The notes below the pieces were generated by a model. The model was not told the DNA's origin. It searched no databases and saw only the letters and a list, made by a program, of their open reading frames with translations. 64,000 nt of DNA from an uncultured beta proteobacterium (lineage in GTDB: Bacteria; Pseudomonadota; Gammaproteobacteria; Burkholderiales; Burkholderiaceae_C). This document shows positions 10,129 through 18,247 of this stretch, piece by piece. The stretch's first letter is position 1. Every line of letters begins with the position of its first letter. Both the position numbers and the translations under genes were made by a program. The stretch spans positions 44,457-108,456 of the forward strand of contig CAISLN010000050.1 in the NCBI GenBank assembly GCA_903886275.1, written 5' to 3'.

Positions 10129-10638
10129 ATGTCGATCCCCGCTTCTGCCGTTTTTCGTCGCAGCCTGATGGCCAGCGCTCTCCTCAGTCTGGCTGTCCTG
10201 GCAACGGGTTGTGCCAGCGTCTCGGCGCCCGTCACTGTGGCCGACACCATCGCCAAAACCCCCGCACTGAGCACCTTGAACGGCCTGATCGCCAGCGCCG
10301 GTTTAACCGACACGCTCAAGGCTGCAGGCCCTTTCACCCTGTTTGCGCCCAGCAACGAGGCTTTCAAGGCCGTTCCCGCAGCGACCCTTGAAGACTTGGG
10401 CAAGCACGCCGACAAGCTCAAGGCCGTGCTGACCTATCACGTGCTCGCAGGCAAATCCATGGCCGCAGACATCAAGAATTCCAAGGTCAAGAGCCTCAAT
10501 GGTGCCGATCTGGAACTCGCCAAGGCCGGTGCCTTCGTGACGGTCGAAAGCGCCGCTGTCACGACCGCAGACATCACAGCCACCAATGGTGTGATCCACA
10601 TCATCGACACCGTGTTGATCCCCCCGGTGAAGAAGTAA
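10129..10638 (+). CDS. Fasciclin-domain lipoprotein
   Basis: A 169-residue protein: basic start, hydrophobic stretch, then a probable lipobox with Cys at VLATGC (residue ~24), so likely membrane-anchored outside the cytoplasm. One FAS1 domain follows, with the H1 motif FTLFAPSNEAF, the YHVLAG core and the H2-like end GVIHIIDTVLIP. FAS1 domains mediate adhesion or ligand binding; the ligand here is unknown. The ATG has CGGAG 8 bp upstream. It is divergent from pstS behind a Pho-like promoter and 59 bp before the exopolyphosphatase gene, so a role in the phosphate-limited envelope is an inference from context. Confidence 0.88.
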   Translation: MSIPASAVFRRSLMASALLSLAVLATGCASVSAPVTVADTIAKTPALSTLNGLIASAGLTDTLKAAGPFTLFAPSNEAFKAVPAATLEDLGKHADKLKAVLTYHVLAGKSMAADIKNSKVKSLNGADLELAKAGAFVTVESAAVTTADITATNGVIHIIDTVLIPPVKK

Positions 10639-10697
10639 GTACCGTACCAATCACATTGAATGGCCAACGCCGACAGGCGTGGCCTTCGGTGAATGCT

Positions 10698-12248
10698 ATG
10701 CTCACAACTACCGAAGCAAAGCCCTTGAGTACCCCCTTCATGCAATCTGGAAATCGTCTCGCCGCAGTGGACCTGGGCTCTAACAGCTTTCGCCTGGAAA
10801 TTGGCAGAATCGACCACGGTGAATTTCGTCGTACTGAGTACCTGAAAGAAACCGTGCGCCAAGGCGGCGGTCTTGACGAATACCGCAACCTGACCCCGCA
10901 AGCCATGCAAGCGGGCTGGGATTGTCTGGCCCGTTTTGGCGAGCGCTTGGCGGGCTTCAAACCGACCGAAGTGTGTGCCGTGGCCACGCAGACGCTGCGT
11001 GAAGCACGCAACCGCGAAGAATTTTTGCAGCGTGCCAACCAGGTACTAGGCTTTCCGATCGACATTATTTCCGGCCGGGAAGAAGCACGCTTGATTTACC
11101 AGGGCGTGGCGCAGTTGCTACCCGCGTCGCAAGAGCGCCGCCTGGTCATCGATATTGGCGGGCGCTCCACCGAGCTGATACTCGGGCAGGGGCCAACGCC
11201 CACAGTCATGGAGTCGTTCCGGGTGGGCAGCATTGGCTGGTCCAAACGCTTTTTTCCGGACGGCCAATTCACCCGCAAGGCCTTTGAAATCGCAGAGGTG
11301 GCGGCCACTGCCGTGCTAGACGAGGCCTTTGACGCCTACCACCCGGACCACTGGGATACCGCCTATGGCTCGGCCGGTACCGTGGGGGCCATTTCCGATG
11401 TTTTGGTCGCCGCAGGTTGGCCCAGCGGCCACATCAGCAAGGAAGGTCTGGACTGGATGCTGGACCGCTTGGTTGCGGCCCAAAGCGCTGACCGCCTGCG
11501 CATGCCGGGTATGCGCGAAGACCGCAAGGCCATTATTGGCGGCGGGGTCAGTGTGATGCGTGCCGTGTTTCGCTTGCTGGGCATCGAAAGCATGGAGATG
11601 GCCGCCGGTGGTCTGCGCCATGGCCTGATCTGCGACCTGATGGGCAATACCGGAAAAACCGGCGATTTGCGCGTCAACAGCGTCAACCGACTGGCGCGTA
11701 AATTTGGTGTCGATACGGTGCATGGCCAACGGGTGGGGAATGTGGCTTGCACGCTCTTTAGCCAACTGACATCCGGGACCGTGGATGCATCACCACTCGA
11801 CAAGGAGCGTCTGCTGCGTAAGCTGCGCTGGGCCGGAGAGTTGCACGAAATCGGCAGCCACATCTCGCACAGCGACTACCACAAGCACGGCGCTTACATT
11901 CTGGACAACGCGGACGCCATGGGCTTTTCGCTATCCGAGATGCACCGCTTGAGCCTGCTGGTGCTGGGGCACCGCGGCAAATTGCGCAAGCTCGAAGCCA
12001 CGTTGAGCGACGAAGACCTGGTGGAGCAGTTGGTCTGCCTGCGTCTGGCGGTCATTTTGTGCCACGCCCGACGCGACCCAGAATTAGAAGGAATGGCGCT
12101 CAGGCGCATCGACACGGATGGCGCAACCCTGCGCCTGAATGGTCGCAGCGAGTGGGCAGAAGCCTATCCGCAGTCAGCTCACTTGCTGCGCGAAGAAGTA
12201 TTGGCTTGGGAAAAAACGCCTTGGAAGCTGGAACTTAAAGGAATTTAG
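10698..12248 (+). CDS. ppx: Exopolyphosphatase, Ppx/GppA family
   Basis: Releases phosphate from the ends of polyphosphate, and may also convert pppGpp to ppGpp. The Ppx/GppA ATPase-fold signature is AAVDLGSNSFRLEIGRI near residue 16. The second phosphate loop is VIDIGGRSTELIL, and the third region is GSAGTVGAISDVL. A C-terminal HD-like helical half contains HEIGSHISHSDYHKHGAYIL. At ~516 residues the length suits full Ppx. No start has a clear ribosome binding site; ATG 10698 is chosen, 10740 is possible. It could be co-transcribed with the fasciclin gene; a 9-bp hairpin with one bulged base (10662-10684) in the gap lacks a U-tract. Confidence 0.93.
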   Translation: MLTTTEAKPLSTPFMQSGNRLAAVDLGSNSFRLEIGRIDHGEFRRTEYLKETVRQGGGLDEYRNLTPQAMQAGWDCLARFGERLAGFKPTEVCAVATQTLREARNREEFLQRANQVLGFPIDIISGREEARLIYQGVAQLLPASQERRLVIDIGGRSTELILGQGPTPTVMESFRVGSIGWSKRFFPDGQFTRKAFEIAEVAATAVLDEAFDAYHPDHWDTAYGSAGTVGAISDVLVAAGWPSGHISKEGLDWMLDRLVAAQSADRLRMPGMREDRKAIIGGGVSVMRAVFRLLGIESMEMAAGGLRHGLICDLMGNTGKTGDLRVNSVNRLARKFGVDTVHGQRVGNVACTLFSQLTSGTVDASPLDKERLLRKLRWAGELHEIGSHISHSDYHKHGAYILDNADAMGFSLSEMHRLSLLVLGHRGKLRKLEATLSDEDLVEQLVCLRLAVILCHARRDPELEGMALRRIDTDGATLRLNGRSEWAEAYPQSAHLLREEVLAWEKTPWKLELKGI

Positions 12249-12589
12249 CCCCGAGCCATCAGACTCCAAAGGGCTGCGCACATGTTTTCGTTGGTTTCAA
12301 ACGTGTCGATGCTGTGCAGGGATTTCATCGACCGGCGCAAAGGGTGGCGGTCACATGAGGGCACTTTGCCCATTGCGGGGAGTACGTCCATCTTGAAAAA
12401 ATCAGCGGTACGTGTGCGCAAGGTGTTGCCGACTTGGCCTCGGTGAAGTTGCTGTGTGGTCATCAGGTGATGATCACGTCCTACGCCCCGCAACGGTATC
12501 GGGCTGGACTGAAATGAAACTCGGGTATTCCCGAACGCGATCAGAAAATCCCTACAAGCGCATTGAGCCCGGATGCTGCGAGCAAGCGC
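12249..12589. other. Gap between ppx and the response regulator
   Basis: About 340 bp between two convergent genes. No RNA gene and no convincing terminator is seen. A weak minus-strand frame (12245-12493, TTG start, no ribosome binding site, overlapping the ppx stop) could encode ~82 residues, but I recognise nothing in it and do not call it. Confidence 0.4.
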
Positions 12590-13222
12590 TCAATCGAACA
12601 ACTGCTTGTCCACTGCATAGCGCGTTAGCTCTGCAATGCTGGTCATATGCATTTTTTCTAGCAAGCGTGCCTTGTGCGTACTGACCGTCTTATTGCTGAT
12701 GGCAAGTTGATCGGCGATGTCATTGACCGCCAAGCCTTTGACCAGCCATTTGAATACATCAGTCTCGCGCACCGACAGTGTGTTGTGCGGCAGCGTATCG
12801 CCCGTAGTGGTGGCCAGCAAGGCCATTTTCTGAGCCACTTCACTGGATATAAAGCGTCCGCCGGCGGCCACCCGGCGAATGGCATCTAGCAGCACTTGCG
12901 GCTCGCTGTCCTTGGTCACATAGCCGTCCGCACCCGCCTTGAGTGCACGCGACGCAATTTGCGCAGTGTCATGCATGCTGAGCACCAAGATAGGCTGGCT
13001 TGGCCAATGGGACTTGATGCGTGCAATCAGCTCCGGGCCACTCACACCCGGCATGTTCAAGTCCAGCAGCAGCACGTCGCTGCGCGTATGGCGCAAGGTT
13101 TCCAGCACGCTGTCGCCAGCGTCGGCCTCGGCGACCACTTCCATCTCCGGCATGATGGCAAACATCTGCTTGAGCCCTGCCCGCACGATGGCGTGGTCAT
13201 CTGCAATTACGATTCTGATCAT
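12590..13222 (-). CDS. NarL/FixJ-type response regulator
   Basis: A 210-residue DNA-binding response regulator. The receiver domain has the acidic pair D8/D9, phospho-acceptor Asp54 (LLLDLNMPG), and the Ser/Thr and Lys switch residues (VLSMHD, VTKDS). A LuxR-type helix-turn-helix lies at ~145-205 (LSVRETDVFKWLVKGLAVNDIADQLAISNKTVSTHKARLLEKM). Its start overlaps the kinase stop by four bases, so the two are a matched pair. Target genes are unknown; the location between ppx and ppk-sixA is suggestive only. Confidence 0.92.
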   Translation of the reverse strand: MIRIVIADDHAIVRAGLKQMFAIMPEMEVVAEADAGDSVLETLRHTRSDVLLLDLNMPGVSGPELIARIKSHWPSQPILVLSMHDTAQIASRALKAGADGYVTKDSEPQVLLDAIRRVAAGGRFISSEVAQKMALLATTTGDTLPHNTLSVRETDVFKWLVKGLAVNDIADQLAISNKTVSTHKARLLEKMHMTSIAELTRYAVDKQLFD

Positions 13223-14691
13223 GCTGTGGCCTCCGTAAGCTGTCGTACCAGCGGTACCTTGACCGCAATGGTGGTGCCGCGCCCCGGGCGGCTAAGAATC
13301 ATCAAATCACCGCCTAGCGTCAGTGCCCGCTCGCGCATGCCCAGCAACCCAAAGGTCTTCTTGATCATCACCTCGCCGGGGTCGAAGCCGCAGCCATCGT
13401 CGGCAATGCTCACATCAATCTCCCGGGGCGTAAAGTTGACCAGGATTTTGACTTCGCTGGCACGGGCATAGCGACTGATATTGGTAAGCGACTCCTGAAC
13501 GATGCGATAGATCAGCATGGCGCGCGTCTCGTCAATCGGGTCGCTAGCACCCTGGCAATCCAAGGTGCAACGTAGCGCGTTATGGCGTAAAAATTCGTCC
13601 CTCAGCCACTCGATTGCGGGCAGCAACCCTAAGTTCAACGCTTCCGGGCGCAGTACCGTGGCAATGTTTCTGACGCCCTTGATGGCCCGATCCACCAGCG
13701 CCTTCATCGCATCCACACTATCAGAAAGTCCGGGAATATCTGCGCCAAACTGCATGGGCATAACCGACAGGCGCATGCGCAGTGCCGTCATGACCTGACC
13801 CAACTCATCATGCACTTCGCGTGCAATGAGCTTTCTCTCGTTCTCGCGCGCCGCGTCATTGATCGCCGCCAGTTCCCGCAAGGACTCCTGCGACTCACTC
13901 AGCTTTTTCAGCGTCTCCTTCTTGTCGCTGGTGTTGACCAGCACCACCGTATGCAGCAGACCATGCGGTGTATCCAAGCGGCTAAAGGTTGCCGAGGCCG
14001 GAAAGACGCTGCCATCGCTGCGCATGCAGATCAACTCGGGATTGGCGTCTATGGTGGCTTCCCCCGGCTGCGTGTTCAACTGGGTCGTCAACTTATGCAA
14101 AAACTGGACGCCCTGGGGCAGCAGGGTGTTGAGGCTCAGTCCGATCAATTCATGGCGCTGGTAAGCAAAATGGTGTTGCGCCTGCGCATTGGTCTGGACC
14201 ACCTTGAGTGCCTCATCGGCAATCAGGAAGATCACCGGCGCAAACTCGATGACATCCCTGAACATGCCCTCCAGGCTTCGGCGCTGGGCTTGGGCAGCGA
14301 GATGCGCCTTGACCCGCGCCAGCAACACGCTGGGGCCGATGGGTTTGGTAATGTAATCCACCGCACCCAGGGCAAAGCCCTTTTCCTCGTTTTTGATGTC
14401 CGCCTTGGCGGTCAAAAAAATGACCGGTATATCGCGCGTTTTGGGATGGTCCTTGAGCAGGGCGCACACCTCGTAACCGTCCATGCCTGGCATCATGATG
14501 TCCAACAAAATCAAGTCCGGCGCGGGATCGGACTGCGCAATCTGCAGGCATTTGCGGCCATTGACCGCGCTCTTTACTTGGTAACTTCCACGCAGCAAGG
14601 CATGTATCAGCGCCAGGATTTCCGGCGTATCGTCCACCACCAACACCAAAGGGATCTTGCTGTATTCATAAAGTGGCGGAATCATGGCCAA
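13219..14691 (-). CDS. Soluble hybrid kinase: receiver-PAS-HisKA_3-HATPase
   Basis: A 490-residue signalling protein without membrane segments. The N-terminal receiver domain (about 14-130) has D20/D21, Asp64 in LILLDIMMPG, T in FLTAKAD and K in TKPIG. A PAS domain follows (about 142-255), then a NarX-type dimerisation domain with His294 in AREVHDELGQVMTALRM, and a HATPase (ESLTNISRYA, DDGCGFD, FGLLGMRERA). The order, receiver first then sensor and NarX-type kinase, implies it accepts a signal from another kinase before passing phosphate to its NarL-type partner. Stimulus unknown. Confidence 0.9.
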   Translation of the reverse strand: MAMIPPLYEYSKIPLVLVVDDTPEILALIHALLRGSYQVKSAVNGRKCLQIAQSDPAPDLILLDIMMPGMDGYEVCALLKDHPKTRDIPVIFLTAKADIKNEEKGFALGAVDYITKPIGPSVLLARVKAHLAAQAQRRSLEGMFRDVIEFAPVIFLIADEALKVVQTNAQAQHHFAYQRHELIGLSLNTLLPQGVQFLHKLTTQLNTQPGEATIDANPELICMRSDGSVFPASATFSRLDTPHGLLHTVVLVNTSDKKETLKKLSESQESLRELAAINDAARENERKLIAREVHDELGQVMTALRMRLSVMPMQFGADIPGLSDSVDAMKALVDRAIKGVRNIATVLRPEALNLGLLPAIEWLRDEFLRHNALRCTLDCQGASDPIDETRAMLIYRIVQESLTNISRYARASEVKILVNFTPREIDVSIADDGCGFDPGEVMIKKTFGLLGMRERALTLGGDLMILSRPGRGTTIAVKVPLVRQLTEATA

Positions 14692-14760
14692 AGTCTATCG
14701 TCTTCGCGTTGCGGCCGCCATTGTTGCGCTCTGGCTGCACAACACAGCCAGTGACAGGCC

Positions 14761-15225
14761 CTAAAGCAACTCGGGCGACTGCACCGTGACCACCAAGGCC
14801 TGTCCAAGCTCTTCGCGCTCGCGAAAACGCAGCCACCACACCGAGCCCTTCTTGAGCGCACATTCCCCGGCCTGCAGGCCTAGCAACTGCGCCACCACCC
14901 GCCCCAGCGTGGGCTGGTGACCCACCACCAGCACGCAGCCCTTGGCATGCGGCCACTGCACCAGTTCCAGCAACTGCTCGGGCGTGGCAAGCGGCGCCAG
15001 CGCAGCGCTGACTTTGTATTTGCGCCCCAGCGTACGGGCCGTCTGCTCGGCGCGCACAGCCGGACTGGCAAGCACCTTGACACTCTCGGGCAACTGCCGA
15101 TCCAGCCACTCGGCCATGCGCGCGGCCTGCTTTTCGCCGCGCGGGGTGAGATAGCGGGCCATGTCATCACCCACGAGCTCCAGGTCAATGGCTTCGGCAT
15201 GCCGCCATAAAACGAGATCCATCAC
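14761..15225 (-). CDS. sixA: Phosphohistidine phosphatase SixA
   Basis: Small histidine phosphatase of the phosphoglycerate-mutase superfamily that removes phosphate from phosphohistidine in signalling proteins. The 154 residues have the catalytic RHAEA with His9, the second basic region PAVRAEQTARTL and the conserved VVGHQPTLGRVV His. In E. coli SixA acts on phosphotransferase or phosphorelay histidines. Here the gene begins 10 bp after ppk and is probably co-transcribed. Two ATGs in tandem (15225, 15222) could serve as start. Confidence 0.93.
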   Translation of the reverse strand: MMDLVLWRHAEAIDLELVGDDMARYLTPRGEKQAARMAEWLDRQLPESVKVLASPAVRAEQTARTLGRKYKVSAALAPLATPEQLLELVQWPHAKGCVLVVGHQPTLGRVVAQLLGLQAGECALKKGSVWWLRFREREELGQALVVTVQSPELL

Positions 15226-15235
15226 TGCGTCCTTT

Positions 15236-17332
15236 CTAATGGGCCTGGTTGTTGTGGCCGTACAGCAGCATCAGGCTGGCCTGGGCACCCCGGCTTTTTT
15301 TGCGCGGCATCGGTTTGACGCGCACATAGACGCCATCCGCCCCCAGCTCCCAGGCATCCACTTGGTCTTGCAAATAGACCAGCAAACACTCGTCCAGAAT
15401 CCGCTTGCGGTGCAGCGCGTCGGTCACCGGCCAAGCCAGCTCCACCCGGCGCACCATGTTGCGATTCATCCAGTCCGCGCTGGACAGGTACATGGCTTCT
15501 TGCTCACCCTGCTGAAAATAGAAGACGCGGGAATGCTCGAGAAAGCGACCAATCACCGAGCGCACGCGGATGTTCTCGGTCTGCCCCGGCAACTGGGGCG
15601 GCAGTATGCAGGCTCCGCGTACGATCAGGTCGATCTGAACGCCCTGCGCGCCAGCGCGCATCAAGCCGTAAACCAGTTCCTCATCGGTCAGCGCGTTCAT
15701 CTTGACGATGACTCGGCAGACCTGCCCGGCAGCGGCGGCCCGACCCAGTGTCTCGAGTTTGGCCAGCAAATTGCGCTGCAGATAGAACGGCGCAAGCCAC
15801 AGTTTTTTGAGTGGTGGCAGCTTGCTTTGGCTGGCAAGGTGCACAAACACCTGCTCCATATCGCTGGTCAGTGCGGCATCCGCGGTGATTTGGCTGATGT
15901 CGGTGTAGAGCTTGGCCGTGCGTGGGTTGTAGTTGCCGGTGGACAGATGGCCGTAGAGCTTGAGCCAGCGACCCTCGCGCCGGGTGATCAGCATCATCTT
16001 GGCATGGGTCTTCAGGCCGACCACGCCATACAGCACCTGGGCGCCGATGGACTCCAGCATTTCGGCCCAGTTGATATTGGCTTCTTCGTCAAACCGCGCC
16101 TTGAGCTCCACCACCACCGTGACTTCCTTGCCCCTGCGTACCGCTTCGCGCAACAGGTCCATGAGCTCCGAATCGGGCCCGGTGCGGTAAATCGTCTGCT
16201 TGATCGCCAGCACCTGCGGGTCCTGCACCGCCGCGCGCAAAAAATCCAACACACCGTCAAAGCTTTCAAAGGGCTGGTGTATCAGGATGTCGCCACGCTT
16301 GAGCTGCTCGAAAATCGACTGTCCGGAATCGATCTGGCGCGGGTAAGTACCCCGGTAGGGCGTGAAACACAGGTCCGGTCGATCGACCAGATCAATCATC
16401 TGCGTCAAGCGCACCAGGTTGACCGGGCCGGGTACGCGGTAGAGTGCTTTTTGCGGCAATTCAAACTGTTGCAGCAGCATCTCGGCGAGGAAGTCTGAGC
16501 AACCGGCCGACACCTCCAGGCGCACCGCTTGTCCGTAATGCCTATGCACCAGACCCTGGCGCAGGGCGGTGCGCAGGTTCTTCACGTCTTCTTCGTCCAC
16601 CGCTAGGTCCGAATGCCGGGTGACGCGGAACTGCGAGAACTGCTCCACCGTGCGCCCGGCGAACAGGTCCGCCAAATGGGCACGAATCACGCTCGAAAGG
16701 GAAACCAGCAGCACCTTGGCACCAGACTCTTTGGCCGGCATGCGGATCATGCGGGGCAACACGCGCGGTACCTTGACGATGGCGATCTCGTTGGAGCGAC
16801 CAAAAGCATCCTTGCCACCCAGGCGCACAATAAAGTTCAGCGACTTGTTGGCCACCTGCGGAAACGGATGCGATGGGTCCAGCCCCACCGGAATCAGCAG
16901 CGGTTTGACCTCCCGGTTGAAATACTGGCGCACCCAAGCGCGTTGCGCCACATTGCGCTCGCCATGGGAAATGATCTTGATGTGCTCCTTTTCGAGTGCG
17001 GGCAGCAACTGCTCGTTGTAGAGCGTGTATTGCTTGTCCACCAGCGCGTGCAAAGCAGCAGCCAATCGGTCAAAGCTCTTGACGGTGTAGGCGCCCTTGC
17101 TGTCGCGCGCCAGGTTGGCAATCAGGTGCGGTTCGGCCCGCACCTCCACAAACTCGTCCAGATTCGAAGAAACAATGCACAAGTAGCGCAGTCTCTCCAG
17201 CAGTGGCACATCTTCGCGTTCGGCCCAGTTCAATACCCGCGCGTTAAAGGCCAAAATACTGTGGTCGCGGTCCAGCAAATCGGGCAAAACGGGATGGGGG
17301 GTGCTCTTGGATGGCTCAACTAAATTCGACAT
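15236..17332 (-). CDS. ppk1: Polyphosphate kinase 1
   Basis: Reversibly transfers the gamma phosphate of ATP to inorganic polyphosphate. The 698 residues have the expected four-domain layout: N-terminal helical domain (SILAFNARVLNWA), head domain, and two phospholipase-D-like catalytic domains. The autophosphorylated histidine is His443 in GLKTHAKMML, and the second conserved region includes ARFDEEANI. Length matches E. coli Ppk (688). AGGG precedes the ATG. sixA follows at 10 bp. A Pho-box-like promoter lies just upstream. Confidence 0.97.
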   Translation of the reverse strand: MSNLVEPSKSTPHPVLPDLLDRDHSILAFNARVLNWAEREDVPLLERLRYLCIVSSNLDEFVEVRAEPHLIANLARDSKGAYTVKSFDRLAAALHALVDKQYTLYNEQLLPALEKEHIKIISHGERNVAQRAWVRQYFNREVKPLLIPVGLDPSHPFPQVANKSLNFIVRLGGKDAFGRSNEIAIVKVPRVLPRMIRMPAKESGAKVLLVSLSSVIRAHLADLFAGRTVEQFSQFRVTRHSDLAVDEEDVKNLRTALRQGLVHRHYGQAVRLEVSAGCSDFLAEMLLQQFELPQKALYRVPGPVNLVRLTQMIDLVDRPDLCFTPYRGTYPRQIDSGQSIFEQLKRGDILIHQPFESFDGVLDFLRAAVQDPQVLAIKQTIYRTGPDSELMDLLREAVRRGKEVTVVVELKARFDEEANINWAEMLESIGAQVLYGVVGLKTHAKMMLITRREGRWLKLYGHLSTGNYNPRTAKLYTDISQITADAALTSDMEQVFVHLASQSKLPPLKKLWLAPFYLQRNLLAKLETLGRAAAAGQVCRVIVKMNALTDEELVYGLMRAGAQGVQIDLIVRGACILPPQLPGQTENIRVRSVIGRFLEHSRVFYFQQGEQEAMYLSSADWMNRNMVRRVELAWPVTDALHRKRILDECLLVYLQDQVDAWELGADGVYVRVKPMPRKKSRGAQASLMLLYGHNNQAH

Positions 17333-17366
17333 GGACCCTATTCTGACAGTGACAAAACTATCGTTG

Positions 17367-17400
17367 ATTGTTTACTTATTCAATGTCAATTATGTGACGC
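17367..17400 (-). promoter_or_regulatory. Possible Pho box and promoter of ppk1
   Basis: On the minus strand, GCGTCAC (17400-17394) and TTGACAT (17389-17383) are 11 bp apart. Ten bases later is AACAAT (17372-17367), four of six matches to the -10 consensus. The geometry repeats that at pstS and the fasciclin gene. Half-sites are weaker than at pstS. Confidence 0.5.
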
Positions 17401-17743
17401 ATATGTGTGCAAGCAACTCACCTGTACGATGCGGTGTGCGCATACGCAACCGAAGGCGGTTATTTTTTCAATGCAGTGAACAGCCATACCCTCAGTGAAA
17501 AATTTTGGCAAAGTTACCAAGACTCTCTATAGTCCTTACTTTTTTTGGTCGCTCATGCTTATTTGTGCATCGTCGCGTATGGCCTAGTCTGGGACACCAT
17601 GGCCTATTGGCTCAACCGGGAAGCACACAGCGAATTCGACAAAAGCTATGCGCTGTCCATGCTGTACAGCAACAGCCAAGCCCCGCCTGCCGATGGCTTC
17701 GCTCAGACCAAAGTGATCGGCCGCGCCAAGCGACCCAGCGCTT
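17401..17743. other. Gap upstream of ppk with a possible gene remnant
   Basis: This AT-richer stretch separates ppk from the convergent acetyltransferase gene. On the plus strand, 17545-17743 reads as an open frame with a protein-like composition (DTMAYWLNREAH, EFDKSYALSML), beginning from TTG directly after a stop codon at 17530. It then runs antisense into the acetyltransferase gene without a natural end. I do not recognise it; it may be the remains of a truncated gene. Confidence 0.3.
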
Positions 17744-18244
17744 TCAGGCCAGCGACTTCTGCAGAAAACCGGCCTGCCCCGCCGCCGGGTCCAACTGGTA
17801 GTGGGCAAATCCGGCACGCGCATACAAGCGCATGGCCGAGGTATTGCCCGACAGCACTTCCAGCGTCAGCTTGCAGGCACCACGCGCGCGGGCCACGGCC
17901 TCTGCCTCGACCAGCAGGCGCTCACCAATGCGCCGACCTCGGTAAGCCGGCAACACCGCAAGGTCGTGCACGTTGATCAAAGGCTTGCAGGCAAAGGTTG
18001 AGAAACCCTGCATGCAGTTCACCAGACCCACGGGCCTGTCCTCGCTCGCCGCGTCAAAAGCCAACAGGCTAAAGGCATTCGGCAGCCGGGACAGCTCGTC
18101 CACCAAATGGGACTTGGCGTAGTCGCTCAAGGCCTCAGCGCCACCCATGGGGTCACGGGCATAGGCATCGAGCAGACCGACCAGCGCCTGGGCGTGCTCC
18201 GGATTGGCGTAGTCGGCGCGGCAGATGTGTATGGCATCCTTCAT
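17744..18244 (-). CDS. GNAT-family N-acetyltransferase
   Basis: A 166-residue acetyltransferase with the acetyl-CoA-binding motif A at VLPAYRGRRIGERLLVEAE (R-x-x-G-x-G/A form, here RGRRIG). The C-terminal motif B is NTSAMRLYARAGF. The substrate cannot be told from sequence. It lies 3 bp after glmM in the same direction, so it is the likely last gene of the rlmE-ftsH-folP-glmM operon. Confidence 0.88.
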   Translation of the reverse strand: MKDAIHICRADYANPEHAQALVGLLDAYARDPMGGAEALSDYAKSHLVDELSRLPNAFSLLAFDAASEDRPVGLVNCMQGFSTFACKPLINVHDLAVLPAYRGRRIGERLLVEAEAVARARGACKLTLEVLSGNTSAMRLYARAGFAHYQLDPAAGQAGFLQKSLA

Positions 18245-18247
18245 GGG

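Noticed and set aside
10662..10684. Hairpin between the fasciclin gene and ppx as a terminator.
   Set aside because: A 9-bp stem with a bulge and no U-tract; not enough to separate the two transcripts.
12245..12493. An 82-codon minus-strand frame after ppx.
   Set aside because: TTG start, no ribosome binding site, overlaps the ppx stop and nothing recognised; kept only as a remark.
15161..16498. A 445-codon plus-strand frame opposite ppk1.
   Set aside because: Antisense to ppk1 and without ribosome binding site or domain.
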